DNA from: Actinoplanes sp. NBC_00393
GTDB taxonomy: Bacteria; Actinomycetota; Actinomycetes; Mycobacteriales; Micromonosporaceae
Assembly (NCBI RefSeq): GCF_036053395.1
Contig: NZ_CP107942.1
Coordinates: 1,888,501-1,952,500 of the forward strand
DNA length: 64,000 nt
Direction: 5' to 3'
The translations under genes and the position numbers were made by a program. Below the pieces are notes generated by a model. The model ran no database searches, was not told the DNA's origin, and saw only the letters and a list, made by a program, of their open reading frames with translations. Positions 49,522 to 57,148 of this stretch are shown here, piece by piece; within the stretch, counting starts at the first letter, position 1; each line of letters opens with the position of its first letter.

Positions 49522-50643
49522 ATGACATGGTTCACCGCAGCAGACTGCGACCTCAAGGAATTCCGGGTCCTGGTCGAGCAGACCACCGACCCGGCCGACT
49601 ATCCACACGCCGCATCCGTCGAGCGCAACGTCTTGATCTACGACGCCTCCTTCGCTGATCGGCATGCTGTGCAGGCCGAACTGGTTCGGGCTCTCACCGA
49701 GGGGCCGGGCATCGTGGTGTTCCGGGAGGCCTTCGCTCCGACCGTCGTCGACCGGGCCACCGCGGTCTTCCAGGAGATGATCGCGGCCCAGAAGGCGGCC
49801 GGAGTGGTCGGCGGCGACCACTTCGCCAAACCCGGCGCCAACGACCGGGTGTGGGGCGCCCTCGACAAGTTCGCGTTGCGCGATCCGGCAGCGTTCGCCG
49901 CCTACTACGCCAACGACGTGCTCGCCCTGATCAGCGAAGCCTGGCTGGGCACCGGCTACCAGGTCACCTCGCAGATCAACGTGGTCAACCCGGGCGGCAA
50001 GGCCCAGGTCGCGCACCGCGACTATCACCTGGGGTTCATGTCCCAGGCGCAGGCGCTGCGGTATCCGGCGCACATCCACCACCTCTCTCCGGCGCTGACC
50101 CTGCAGGGTGCGGTCGCGCATGTCGACATGCCGGTCGAGACCGGCCCGACGCTGTACCTCCCGTACTCGCACCGCTACCCGGCGGGCTACATCGCCTTCC
50201 ACCAGCCGGAGTTCACGGAGTACTTCTCGGCCAACTATGTGCAGCTGCCGCTGCGCAAGGGCGACGCGGCCTTCTTCAACCCCGCGCTGTTCCACGGCGC
50301 CGGAACCAATCGCAGTGCCGGCGTACGCCGGATGGCGAACCTCCTTCAGGTGTCGTCAGCATTCGGCCGGGCGATGGAGGACGTGGACCGGGCCGCTATG
50401 TCGGCCGCGTTGTACCCGGTCCTGCGCTCGCTGACCTCCCCGCAGGAGGTGCGCAACGTGGTGGCGGCATCGGCCGAGGGATACGCGTTCCCCACCAACC
50501 TGGACCGCGACCAGCCGGTCGGCGGGCTGGCCCCGCAGACCCAGGCGGAACTCGTGCTGCAGGCGCTGGAGCAGCGCTGGAGCAGCGAGCGTTTCGCGGC
50601 CGAGCTGCGGGCACACACCGAACGCCGCGTCGCAGCACCCTAG
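49522..50643 (+). CDS. PhyH-family Fe(II)/2-oxoglutarate dioxygenase
   Basis: 373 residues from ATG 49522 (an in-frame TTG at 49513 is less likely). The iron-binding facial triad is visible: His and Asp in QVAHRDYHLG near residue 172 and the distal His in PALFHGAGTNRSAG near 265. The Arg-containing VRRMANLLQVS supplies the 2-oxoglutarate-binding side. FREAFAPTVVDRATAVFQEM near the N-terminus is the usual PhyH start. These enzymes hydroxylate lipids, nucleosides or natural products; the substrate here is unknown. TTGACA at 49478 may be its -35 box. Control by the divergent LacI-type protein is likely, and a sugar-like inducer would be an interesting hint. Confidence 0.9.
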   Translation: MTWFTAADCDLKEFRVLVEQTTDPADYPHAASVERNVLIYDASFADRHAVQAELVRALTEGPGIVVFREAFAPTVVDRATAVFQEMIAAQKAAGVVGGDHFAKPGANDRVWGALDKFALRDPAAFAAYYANDVLALISEAWLGTGYQVTSQINVVNPGGKAQVAHRDYHLGFMSQAQALRYPAHIHHLSPALTLQGAVAHVDMPVETGPTLYLPYSHRYPAGYIAFHQPEFTEYFSANYVQLPLRKGDAAFFNPALFHGAGTNRSAGVRRMANLLQVSSAFGRAMEDVDRAAMSAALYPVLRSLTSPQEVRNVVAASAEGYAFPTNLDRDQPVGGLAPQTQAELVLQALEQRWSSERFAAELRAHTERRVAAP

Positions 50644-50676
50644 CCGCCCAGCTGCTGGCAGGCGGATCATGGGGTG

Positions 50677-51066
50677 ATGCGCCTGCGGATGGAGCTCTTC
50701 GTCGATGACATGGACACCACCATCGCTTTCTACGCCGATCTGCTGGGATTCCAACTGGTCCGGCAGAGCGCGGACTACGCCGTGATCCGCCGGGGACACG
50801 TCGTGCTCGGCCTCGGTCCGGTGGCCAAGCTGAACTGGCCGAACCCGGACGTGCTCAAGGGCGCGGGTGTGGAGATCGTCCTCGAACTCGACGACGTCGC
50901 CGATGTCTCCGCCCTGCACGAGCACTGCGCAGCGCGCACCTCCGGAGTCGAGCCGCTCCGGCTGCAGCCATGGGGCCTGCACGACTTCCGGCTGCGCGAC
51001 CCCGACGGCTACTACCTGCGAGTGACCCACGGCGACGCGGACGCCTCAGAGCTGAGCCCTCGTTAG
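50677..51066 (+). CDS. VOC-superfamily (glyoxalase/bleomycin-resistance) protein
   Basis: 129 residues from ATG 50677. RMELFVDDMDTTIAFYADLL with LGFQLVRQSADYAVIRRGHV is the first beta-alpha-beta module, and GVEIVLELDDVADVSALHEH with GLHDFRLRDPDGYYLRVTHG the second, with the FRLRDPDGYYL ending typical of glyoxalase-like proteins. One possible metal ligand, the Glu after RM, is present; a second His position is unclear. Such proteins serve as isomerases, dioxygenases or drug-binding proteins. The stop overlaps that of the convergent reductase by 4 bp. Confidence 0.9.
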   Translation: MRLRMELFVDDMDTTIAFYADLLGFQLVRQSADYAVIRRGHVVLGLGPVAKLNWPNPDVLKGAGVEIVLELDDVADVSALHEHCAARTSGVEPLRLQPWGLHDFRLRDPDGYYLRVTHGDADASELSPR

Positions 51067-51620
51067 CCGGGCTTGCCGACCGCGTACCGAATACGGATCA
51101 CGTCGGCCGGCCAGCTCTCGGTCTCGACGACCTGGAGCGGCACTGGTCGATCACCCGAACCGAGCAGGGGAGTGCCTGCTCCGAGGGCGATCGGCGCGAC
51201 GAACAGCTCCAACTCGCCGACCTCACCGGCGGCCAGCAGGGACCGCATCAGCCGCACACTGCCCCAGACGATGGTGTCGCCCGCGCGCTGCTCCCGGACG
51301 TGCTTGACGGCGTCGGGCACGATCCGGGCCGGCGCGTGCTCACCCCAGGGCGCCTGTGTCAGCGAGGTCGAGCAGACCGTCTTGGGCATGCTGTTCACCA
51401 GCTGCGCCATCGGCTCGTCGCCGGCCGACGGCCAGAACGCCACGAAGATCTCATAGGTCCGGCGGCCGAGCAGCACCTCGTCGACGCTTTCCAGCAGGGC
51501 GAGGTTGTGGGTCTCCGAGGCGGAGAAGTCCCGCACCGCCGCGAAGACGTCCCCCTCGCCGCCGGGCCCGGCGACGAACCCGTCCGCCGAGATCCACTGC
51601 TGGACGATCACCCGGCCCAT
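51063..51620 (-). CDS. RibD C-terminal/dihydrofolate reductase-like protein
   Basis: 185 residues. MGRVIVQQWISADGFVAGPG is the N-terminal strand of the DHFR-like fold; VDEVLLGRRTYEIFVAFWPS and GDTIVWGSVRLMRSLLAAGE (NADPH-binding loop) follow, with LGAGTPLLGSGDRPVPLQVV near the end. These are typical of YyaP/RibD-C proteins, probably NADPH-dependent reductases without known substrate; they are not true folate reductases. Its ATG overlaps the stop of the DinB gene (TGATG), so it is the last gene of a TetR-DinB-reductase operon. Confidence 0.92.
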   Translation of the reverse strand: MGRVIVQQWISADGFVAGPGGEGDVFAAVRDFSASETHNLALLESVDEVLLGRRTYEIFVAFWPSAGDEPMAQLVNSMPKTVCSTSLTQAPWGEHAPARIVPDAVKHVREQRAGDTIVWGSVRLMRSLLAAGEVGELELFVAPIALGAGTPLLGSGDRPVPLQVVETESWPADVIRIRYAVGKPG

Positions 51621-52114
51621 CAGCGGGGCCCCAGCTCGGTGCGCCCGTCGATCAGCTCACGGGCGGCGTCCAGATGGCCGGCGTGCCGGGCGGTCTCCTC
51701 GATCATGTGCAGGATGATCCGCCGCAGGTCGGTGGTCTGCGAGGCGAGCGGCTCCTCCGGGTGCCGGCCGACCGGCGCGGCGGTGAGCGGTGTGGCGGCG
51801 ATGGCCTCGTCCCCGATCCGGCACTGCTCGCGATAGAAGTCGAGGACCGTGTCGACCGGACGTGGCGTGGTCAGCGGGGGAGTGTCGTCATCCGGCCAGG
51901 GCATCGGCGTGACCGCACCGGTCAGGACCTGCTGGAACCAGTGCCGCTCGGCGTGCCCGAGATGCTCCACCAGCCCGAGTGGGCTCCAGCCGGAAGGCAA
52001 CACCGCCTTGCGCAGCTGCCCCTCGTCGAGGCCCTCCAGAATGGCCTCGACGCTGGCCCGCTGGTACCTCAAAAACTCCTGAAGCACGGCCTTCTCGTCA
52101 TCGATCCCCGTCAT
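51620..52114 (-). CDS. DinB-family (DUF664-like) four-helix protein
   Basis: 164 residues from ATG 52114. LLRYQRAS-type first helix (LQEFLRYQRASVEAILEGLD), LPSGWSPLGLVEHLGHAERH and ILHMIEETARHAGHLDAARE give the three-His metal site of DinB-like proteins (His in EHLGHAE, HMIEE and RHAGHLD). In actinobacteria many such proteins are mycothiol-dependent S-transferases or metal-bound thiol enzymes involved in detoxification. It lies 10 bp after the TetR gene and is coupled to the reductase gene, so the operon looks like a small-molecule detoxification unit. Confidence 0.92.
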   Translation of the reverse strand: MTGIDDEKAVLQEFLRYQRASVEAILEGLDEGQLRKAVLPSGWSPLGLVEHLGHAERHWFQQVLTGAVTPMPWPDDDTPPLTTPRPVDTVLDFYREQCRIGDEAIAATPLTAAPVGRHPEEPLASQTTDLRRIILHMIEETARHAGHLDAARELIDGRTELGPR

Positions 52115-52124
52115 GCCCCGCAAC

Positions 52125-52745
52125 CTAACAGCCACCCCCGACATTTTCGGCTGTCACCAGCTCGATGATCCGGTCGACGTACTTGCGGCGCTCGTCAGCC
52201 GTACCGGGCACGACCTGGGGTGCGGCATGCGCAAGCTGCGCATGGCCGAGGTAGGCACTCACCGCGAGCAAACCTCGATGCCGGGCCTCTTCGACCGGCA
52301 GGCCGAGGGCCTCGAAAAGCTCTGCCGTGTACGCCACGCGCCGCTCGGTCACCCGCGCGAGTACCGGTGCCACATGCGGATGGTCGGCCGTGGCGAGCAT
52401 GGCCAGCTCGATCGAGTCGGCCTGCGGGCTCGCCGTCGACTCCATCACCGTGGCGATCAGCGTGCGCAGCTTGGCGAGCGGGTCGGTCTGCGCCTCCACC
52501 AGCGCGATGACCGCGTCGGTGTGGTCCTGCTCCCAGCGTTGCAGGGCGGCTTCGATGAGTGCGTCCCGGTTGGCGAAGTGCCAATAGAAGCTGCCCTTCG
52601 TTGCGCCGAGGTGGGTGGCCAGGGGCTCGACGGACACGGCAGCCAGACCACCACGGGCCATGGCGTCCAAGGCGGCGGACGTCCAGTCACCGACAGTGAG
52701 CCGGTTCGCGGGCTGCTTTTTGGGGCGGCGCTCGACCATCTCCAT
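52125..52745 (-). CDS. TetR-family regulator
   Basis: 206 residues (or 204 if ATG 52739 is used). LTVGDWTSAALDAMARGGLA, VSVEPLATHLGATKGSFYWH and FANRDALIEAALQRWEQ form a canonical TetR HTH. The ligand domain is Ala/Leu-rich, ending RRKYVDRIIELVTAENVGGG. It is the first gene of the operon with DinB and the reductase, and is divergent from the SRPBCC-DUF2867 gene. A perfect 9-bp inverted repeat spans its start region, so it should repress both directions. Confidence 0.93.
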   Translation of the reverse strand: MEMVERRPKKQPANRLTVGDWTSAALDAMARGGLAAVSVEPLATHLGATKGSFYWHFANRDALIEAALQRWEQDHTDAVIALVEAQTDPLAKLRTLIATVMESTASPQADSIELAMLATADHPHVAPVLARVTERRVAYTAELFEALGLPVEEARHRGLLAVSAYLGHAQLAHAAPQVVPGTADERRKYVDRIIELVTAENVGGGC

Positions 52746-52781
52746 ACGGTACGGTACGGAGCAACATACGCCACCGTATGG
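52742..52781. promoter_or_regulatory. TetR-type operator in the divergent promoter
   Basis: CCATACGGT (52742-52750) and ACCGTATGG (52773-52781) are perfect inverted arms separated by 22 bp. Between them are further CGGTAC and CATACG half-sites, so two dimers could bind. The left arm covers the ATG at 52745, which fits autorepression or favours the start at 52739. Confidence 0.7.
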
Positions 52782-52804
52782 ATTCGCCCCCCAGTGGAGG
52801 AGCC

Positions 52805-53803
52805 ATGGCAGTCATCGAGAATGTCCACGAGCGGGTCCTGAGCGCTCCGGCGCCGGCCGTCGGCCGGCTGATCGACCGGCTCGGCTCCGACGGCGACCCA
52901 CTCTGGCCGTCGCCCACCTGGGTGCCCATGCGGTTCGACCGGCCACTCGGCGCCGGCGCCGTCGGCGGGCACGGCCCGGTGCGCTATCGGGTGACCGCCT
53001 ACGAGCCGGGGCGCCGCGTCGAGTTCACCTTCGATCCGAAGATCGGCCTGCGCGGCACCCACACCTTCGAGTTGCTGGAGCGCGGCCCGGAGTCCTGCCT
53101 CTTGCGGCACCGGTTGGTCGCGACTCCGGTCGGCGCCATGCGCCTGCTGTGGCCGGCTTTGATCCGTTCGTGTCACGACACCGTCCTGGAGCATCTGCTC
53201 GACAATGCCGAGCGGGTCGTCACCGGCACGGTGTCACGCCCGGTGCGCTATCCGTTGCGTGCTCGCCTCGCCGTGGCCGTCGAGAGCGTCCGGTTGCGCG
53301 CGGTTCCCGTCCCCGAGCAGGCCGCGCTGCTGCATGCCGCGCTGCCCCGGCCGGATCTCGCTGACGCCTTCTCCGTGCGGGTCCCACCGGGCGTCAGCGC
53401 CGACCCGCAGGCCTGGGCCGACGGCATCTTCCGCAACCCACCGCCCGTGGTTGCCGCCCTGCTGCGCCTGCGCAACGCCCTCGTCACCCCACTGGGCATC
53501 GAGCGCGGCGACAGCTCAGCCTTCGACACCGTCGCCCGCACCGACCGTGAGGTCCTGCTCGGCGTCGATGCCGCACACCTGGACTTCCGGGCCGATGTCC
53601 TGGTCGAGCCGGATGAGGACGGCACGACCGTCACCCTGTCGACGCACGCCACGGTCCGCTCGCGGGCCGGTCGCGCCTACCTCGCTGTCGTGCGTCTCTT
53701 TCACCCACCCGTGGTCAAGGCCATGCTGCGGCGTGCGGCCCGCGTCGCCGTCGCCCCACCCGGGCCCGGCGCTCGCCCCGAGGTGGCCGTTGCTCATGGC
53801 TGA
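52805..53803 (+). CDS. Two-domain SRPBCC-DUF2867 protein
   Basis: 332 residues from ATG 52805, with GGAGGAG upstream. The N-terminal half (VHERVLSAPAPAVGRLIDRL, GGHGPVRYRVTAYEPGRRVE, GLRGTHTFELLERGPESCLL) is a polyketide-cyclase/SRPBCC ligand-binding fold. The C-terminal half (TVARTDREVLLGVDAAHLDF, ATVRSRAGRAYLAVVRLFHP) is DUF2867, often fused to NAD-binding domains. The fusion of SRPBCC with DUF2867 suggests lipid or aromatic ligand handling; no catalytic residues are evident. It is the divergent target of the TetR regulator. Confidence 0.85.
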   Translation: MAVIENVHERVLSAPAPAVGRLIDRLGSDGDPLWPSPTWVPMRFDRPLGAGAVGGHGPVRYRVTAYEPGRRVEFTFDPKIGLRGTHTFELLERGPESCLLRHRLVATPVGAMRLLWPALIRSCHDTVLEHLLDNAERVVTGTVSRPVRYPLRARLAVAVESVRLRAVPVPEQAALLHAALPRPDLADAFSVRVPPGVSADPQAWADGIFRNPPPVVAALLRLRNALVTPLGIERGDSSAFDTVARTDREVLLGVDAAHLDFRADVLVEPDEDGTTVTLSTHATVRSRAGRAYLAVVRLFHPPVVKAMLRRAARVAVAPPGPGARPEVAVAHG

Positions 53804-54403
53804 TCAGCAGCGCATGCGGGCTACCTCTTCGAGGACCTCGTACATCGCGTCGTCCGGCGACCGGGGCACCCCGCACTCGATGACGCCACCGGTCGGGACA
53901 CGCCATGACTTGACCGTCCCGGCCGTGGTGGCACCGCCGCAGTCGTAGGTGAACGGCACGGCGATGGTCTCCAGCGCGTCGAACGTGATGAACCGGCCGG
54001 GTCCGTCGACGGTCGTCTTGTCCTCGGCCGACAGGTGGTAGACCCTGCCGTATTCGGGCAGCTGCCATTCGGTGCCGAGGTGCTGGGAGAGCTTGTCGTA
54101 GACGTACTCGCTGGGCACCGGACCCTGGGCGACGACCTCGATTTCGTACGAGCGCAGTTCCTGGGGTGATTCGAGTGGTCCGCCCTCGGCCGCCGTGATC
54201 TCGGTGACCGCGGAGACACCGGTAAGGAGGTAGTCCTTGGTCGTCTCGCCGAATTGCACGGTGCCAGCCGTGCATGCCGGGCTGGGCGACGGTTGCGGCG
54301 TGGGCTGGGACTCAGCGGTGCAGCCACCGAGCAGCAAGGTCACCAGGGCGCATGACGGCACTGTCCTGAGCACGGGAAAGATCGTATGGCAGATCCGGGC
54401 CAT
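53804..54403 (-). CDS. Secreted lipoprotein, unknown function
   Basis: 199 residues from ATG 54403 (with CGAGG upstream); GTG 54373 is another option. LRTVPSCALVTLLLGGCTAE carries the lipobox LLGGC. A proline/serine linker is followed by a domain with SYEIEVVAQGPVPSEYVYDK and YGRVYHLSAEDKTTVDGPGR, and three later Cys (TYDCGG, VIECGV, ARMRC). Not recognised. It overlaps the 114-residue gene by 92 bp on the same strand. Confidence 0.7.
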   Translation of the reverse strand: MARICHTIFPVLRTVPSCALVTLLLGGCTAESQPTPQPSPSPACTAGTVQFGETTKDYLLTGVSAVTEITAAEGGPLESPQELRSYEIEVVAQGPVPSEYVYDKLSQHLGTEWQLPEYGRVYHLSAEDKTTVDGPGRFITFDALETIAVPFTYDCGGATTAGTVKSWRVPTGGVIECGVPRSPDDAMYEVLEEVARMRC

Positions 54404-54656
54404 GGGTGCCTCGGCACACCCGGCACAGCGGGCGAGTCGCATCTTCCGGGCGAATCGTGGACGGAACGTACGAATGCATCTCGTACTCGATGTGCTCGAT
54501 CACGGCCCGGTCGGTGCGCCGGTGGAAACAGCGGTGCGGGCGCCCGGTGGGGTATGCGTCCGCCACGGCTCTCGCCGGATACACCAGCGTCGAGACCGGC
54601 GCGTCGTCGCAATCGGCGGAGTGAACCATCACCGCAGGATCGTATTCGTGACTCAT
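54312..54656 (-). CDS. Small conserved-looking hypothetical protein beside the XRE/DUF397 pair
   Basis: 114 residues from ATG 54656, with an excellent GGAGGG seven bases upstream. The N-terminus MSHEYDPAVMVHSADCDDAP is acidic; a His/Arg-rich centre (PHRCFHRRTDRAVIEHIEYE) and a CxxC knuckle (PLCRVCRGTHGPD) suggest a small zinc-binding or RNA/DNA-associated protein. It is divergent from the Scr1-like XRE gene. It may be the variable third member of that system; there is no family knowledge to confirm this. Confidence 0.6.
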   Translation of the reverse strand: MSHEYDPAVMVHSADCDDAPVSTLVYPARAVADAYPTGRPHRCFHRRTDRAVIEHIEYEMHSYVPSTIRPEDATRPLCRVCRGTHGPDLPYDLSRAQDSAVMRPGDLAARWLHR

Positions 54657-54687
54657 CGGGGTTCCCTCCGTTCCGCCGCCGAAGGCT

Positions 54688-54716
54688 CTTGAAGCTTCCG
54701 GTACTGAGACTTCAAG
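54688..54716. promoter_or_regulatory. Inverted repeat upstream of the XRE gene
   Basis: CTTGAAG (54688-54694) and CTTCAAG (54710-54716) form 7-bp inverted arms with 15 bp between, in the 217-bp divergent region. TTGACC at 54721 may be a -35 box. It is a candidate operator for the XRE protein. Confidence 0.4.
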
Positions 54717-54873
54717 GCTGTTGACCGACCCGGCCGGCCGCAACATTCCATCGGGTGAAATCCATGCCGGAGCCTGGAGACGGCCATGATTCTTGGAGAC
54801 CATTCCATGAGGGAGGAACGAGCCTTCCACCACAGGGGGAACGTGCCGTATGTGAACCGGATGAGGGACGCCG

Positions 54874-55767
54874 ATGGACGTCGACCCTGGAAGTACCGTG
54901 CCGAGACGGCAGCTCGGCCGGTACCTCCGACAGCAGCGAGAACGCGCCAAAGTCACCGTACGCTCAGCAAGCGCTCACTTGGAGTGCTCGACACAAAAAC
55001 TTTGGCGGATCGAGAAGGGCGCGGTCCCGGTCCGCGGCACCGACGTCCGGGAGCTGTGCCGGCTCTACGACACACCGCCGGATCTGACCGAGGTGCTGGT
55101 CAGTCTGGCCCGGCAGACCAAGGAGAAGGGGTGGTGGGCCGCGCACGGCGACGCCGTCCCCGAATGGTTCGACCTGTACCTCGGACTGGAATCGGCAGCC
55201 GTCCACATTCGTACCTATGAGCCCAACCTCGTGCCAGGGCTGTTGCAATCCCACGCCTACATGGCGAGCGTGATTGCCGCCGACCGGCCGCACCTGACCG
55301 ACGACGAAGTGCAGCAGAGAATCGAAATCCGGCTCCAGCGGCAGGGGCTGCTGTCCCGGCACTTCCCGCCGGCGCCCCGATTCGACGCCATCGTCTCCCA
55401 GGCCGTTCTGCTGTCCCGGCCGGAAACGCCGGGCGCCCTGCAACAACAGCTCTGGCATCTGGTGAAAGCGAACGAGCTACCAAACGTATCCGTTCGGGTG
55501 CTCCCCCTTTCCGGTGGGCCGCACCGCGCGTCCGTGTCCGGCGCGTTCACCATCCTAGATTTTCCGTCATCCGCCGACGGAACCGGCGGAGAACCTCCCA
55601 CGGTCTACTCGGAAAGCCTCACCGGGAGTCTCTATCTGGACCGGCCGAAGGAACTCGACGTCTACGAGCAGGCATGGTCGGCCCTCACGAGCCGGGCGCT
55701 CACCGAGGACGACTCGGACGAAATGATCACGCGAATCATGAGACAGCAAGAGGAGATGAACCGATGA
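54874..55767 (+). CDS. Scr1-like XRE regulator with DUF5753
   Basis: 297 residues from ATG 54874, with GAGGGA upstream. The HTH is LGRYLRQQRERAKVTVRSAS then AHLECSTQKLWRIEKGAVPV. The large C-terminal DUF5753 domain has WFDLYLGLESAAVHIRTYEP, NLVPGLLQSHAYMASVI and LPNVSVRVLPLSGGPHRASV, all typical of the Scr1/WhiJ group. In streptomycetes these regulators work with a DUF397 partner and affect development, antibiotic production or act as toxin-antitoxin-like pairs. It overlaps the DUF397 gene by ATGA. Confidence 0.95.
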   Translation: MDVDPGSTVPRRQLGRYLRQQRERAKVTVRSASAHLECSTQKLWRIEKGAVPVRGTDVRELCRLYDTPPDLTEVLVSLARQTKEKGWWAAHGDAVPEWFDLYLGLESAAVHIRTYEPNLVPGLLQSHAYMASVIAADRPHLTDDEVQQRIEIRLQRQGLLSRHFPPAPRFDAIVSQAVLLSRPETPGALQQQLWHLVKANELPNVSVRVLPLSGGPHRASVSGAFTILDFPSSADGTGGEPPTVYSESLTGSLYLDRPKELDVYEQAWSALTSRALTEDDSDEMITRIMRQQEEMNR

Positions 55768-55970
55768 CAGAGGTTGACCTGTCCGGAGCCACCTGGCACA
55801 AGAGCCGGCGTTCCGGTGCGGAAGGCAATTGCGTCGAGGTCGCGGACAATCTGCCGCACATCGTTGCTGTGCGCGACACGAAGGACCGGGACGGCGGGAC
55901 TCTCACGTTCTCGCCGGGCGTCTGGTCCGCCTTCCTCGACGACATCAAAGCAGGGAAATTCGACATCTAG
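55764..55970 (+). CDS. DUF397 protein, partner of the XRE regulator
   Basis: 68 residues from ATG 55764, overlapping the XRE stop. LSGATWHKSRRSGAEGNCVE then VADNLPHIVAVRDTKDRDGG and LTFSPGVWSAFLDDIKAGKF give the full DUF397 pattern (WxKSxxS, NCVEVA, VAVRDSKD, W..F). DUF397 proteins bind the DUF5753 regulator and relieve or change its activity; some pairs behave as toxin and antitoxin. The 186 bp that follow contain no gene. Confidence 0.95.
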   Translation: MTEVDLSGATWHKSRRSGAEGNCVEVADNLPHIVAVRDTKDRDGGTLTFSPGVWSAFLDDIKAGKFDI

Positions 55971-56156
55971 CTCAGCAGCGTCGACGAAACAGTCCGAGGG
56001 CACGGATGCGCTCGGACTGTTTTGGCGACGCTTTCCCAGGTGCCATCGGGCCAAAATGTCCGGGCCGCCGGGGAAAGGTGCGTCCCCGCAGGGGAGACAG
56101 TGCTCGGGTCGATGCGTTACCGTGCTGCGTCAAGATCGCAAGGGGGGCGTATCACG

Positions 56157-56999
56157 ATGGCCGACATCGAGGCAGGGCAGTTCAGCACCGTTCGCCGGGT
56201 CGACGTCGGCACTCCGGCGGCGATGGTGCTCACCGTCGACGCTGTCGCCCTCCTTGTGGTTGCCGTCGTCGGCGTTCCGTTTCTGGCTTTCTTCTTCGGT
56301 GACGAGGACGGTGGCTGGCAGCGCCTCTGGCCGCTGTTCACCGGTTGGTTCGTGGCCGCCCTGCTCGGCGCGGCGTGCACCGCCGCGGTCTTCGGTCTCG
56401 CCGGCCACGGACGTTTCGACGCCCGCCGGACCGGTATCGCCGCCGCCCTGGGCACCGCGGTGGCATCTCCTGTCGTGGCCGTCACCGCGACGGCGAACAC
56501 CACGCTGCTGTTGCTGGCGTTGCCGTTCGCCGCCGCGAACCTGGCGGTCGCGGCCGCACTGCGCTACCCGGAGCGCACCGCCGGGCTGGCCGTGCGGCTC
56601 GGTTTCGGCCGCACCGAAACGGAGCCGGTTGACACGGCCGAATCCGGGCCGGGCGACCTCGAGCCGACCAACCCGCAGCCGGGCGAGCCCGAGCTGAACG
56701 AATCCGTGCCGGGCGAGTCCGGACCGGGCGATCGCGAGATCGACGGCCTCGAGAACGAACCCGAGTTCGACGAGTTCGAGACGGAATCCGATCGCGTCGC
56801 CGTTCGGGCCGCACCCGAGCAGGATGCTGCCGGCGAGCCTGCCGAGGGGGAGAGCAGGCCGACCCTGGATCTCCAGATCGGCGCGACCCGAGCCGCCCGC
56901 ACGAGGGCCGCGGTACTGAAGCGGCGCACGCGCGGCCAGGCAGCGCTCCGGACCTTCGACGGGGTTCGCCTGCCGCGGCGAGCCCGCACCAGGCGCTGA
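56157..56999 (+). CDS. Membrane protein with long acidic, repeat-bearing tail
   Basis: 280 residues from ATG 56157 (GGGGGG upstream). Four hydrophobic segments lie in residues 20-140 (MVLTVDAVALLVVAVVGVPF, LFTGWFVAALLGAACTAAVF, AAALGTAVASPVVAVTATA, LLLLALPFAAANLAVAAAL). The cytoplasmic tail is acidic, with repeated PGE/PGD units (SGPGDLEPTNPQPGEPELNE), and ends in a basic Arg-rich stretch (RTRAAVLKRRTRGQ). Not recognised. The opposite charges of tail and end could bind nucleic acid or the envelope; this is conjecture. Confidence 0.75.
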   Translation: MADIEAGQFSTVRRVDVGTPAAMVLTVDAVALLVVAVVGVPFLAFFFGDEDGGWQRLWPLFTGWFVAALLGAACTAAVFGLAGHGRFDARRTGIAAALGTAVASPVVAVTATANTTLLLLALPFAAANLAVAAALRYPERTAGLAVRLGFGRTETEPVDTAESGPGDLEPTNPQPGEPELNESVPGESGPGDREIDGLENEPEFDEFETESDRVAVRAAPEQDAAGEPAEGESRPTLDLQIGATRAARTRAAVLKRRTRGQAALRTFDGVRLPRRARTRR

Positions 57000-57010
57000 C
57001 CGTCAGCCCG

Positions 57011-57148
57011 GCGCCGACCTCGGCCCGACACTGGCTGTCAGCCGCGCCGACCTCGGCCCGGCACTGGCCGTCAGTCTGGCGCCGACCTCGGTCAGACACT
57101 GGCTGTCAGTCTGGCACCGACCTCGGCAAGACACTGGCTATCGGCCTG
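57011..57148. repeat. 35-bp minisatellite (4 copies) between convergent genes, entering the SDR gene
   Basis: Units begin at 57011 (33 bp), 57044, 57079 and 57114 (35 bp each), built on GCGCCGACCTCGG then ACACTGGCTGTCAG. The array starts 12 bp after the stop of the membrane-protein gene. The fourth unit contains the stop codon and last three codons of the minus-strand SDR (57138-57148), so the repeat reaches into coding sequence. Confidence 0.93.

Noticed and set aside
53804..54656. Frameshifted single gene instead of two overlapping minus-strand genes
   Set aside because: Each has its own ribosome site and composition: one has a lipobox, the other an acidic start with a CxxC knuckle.
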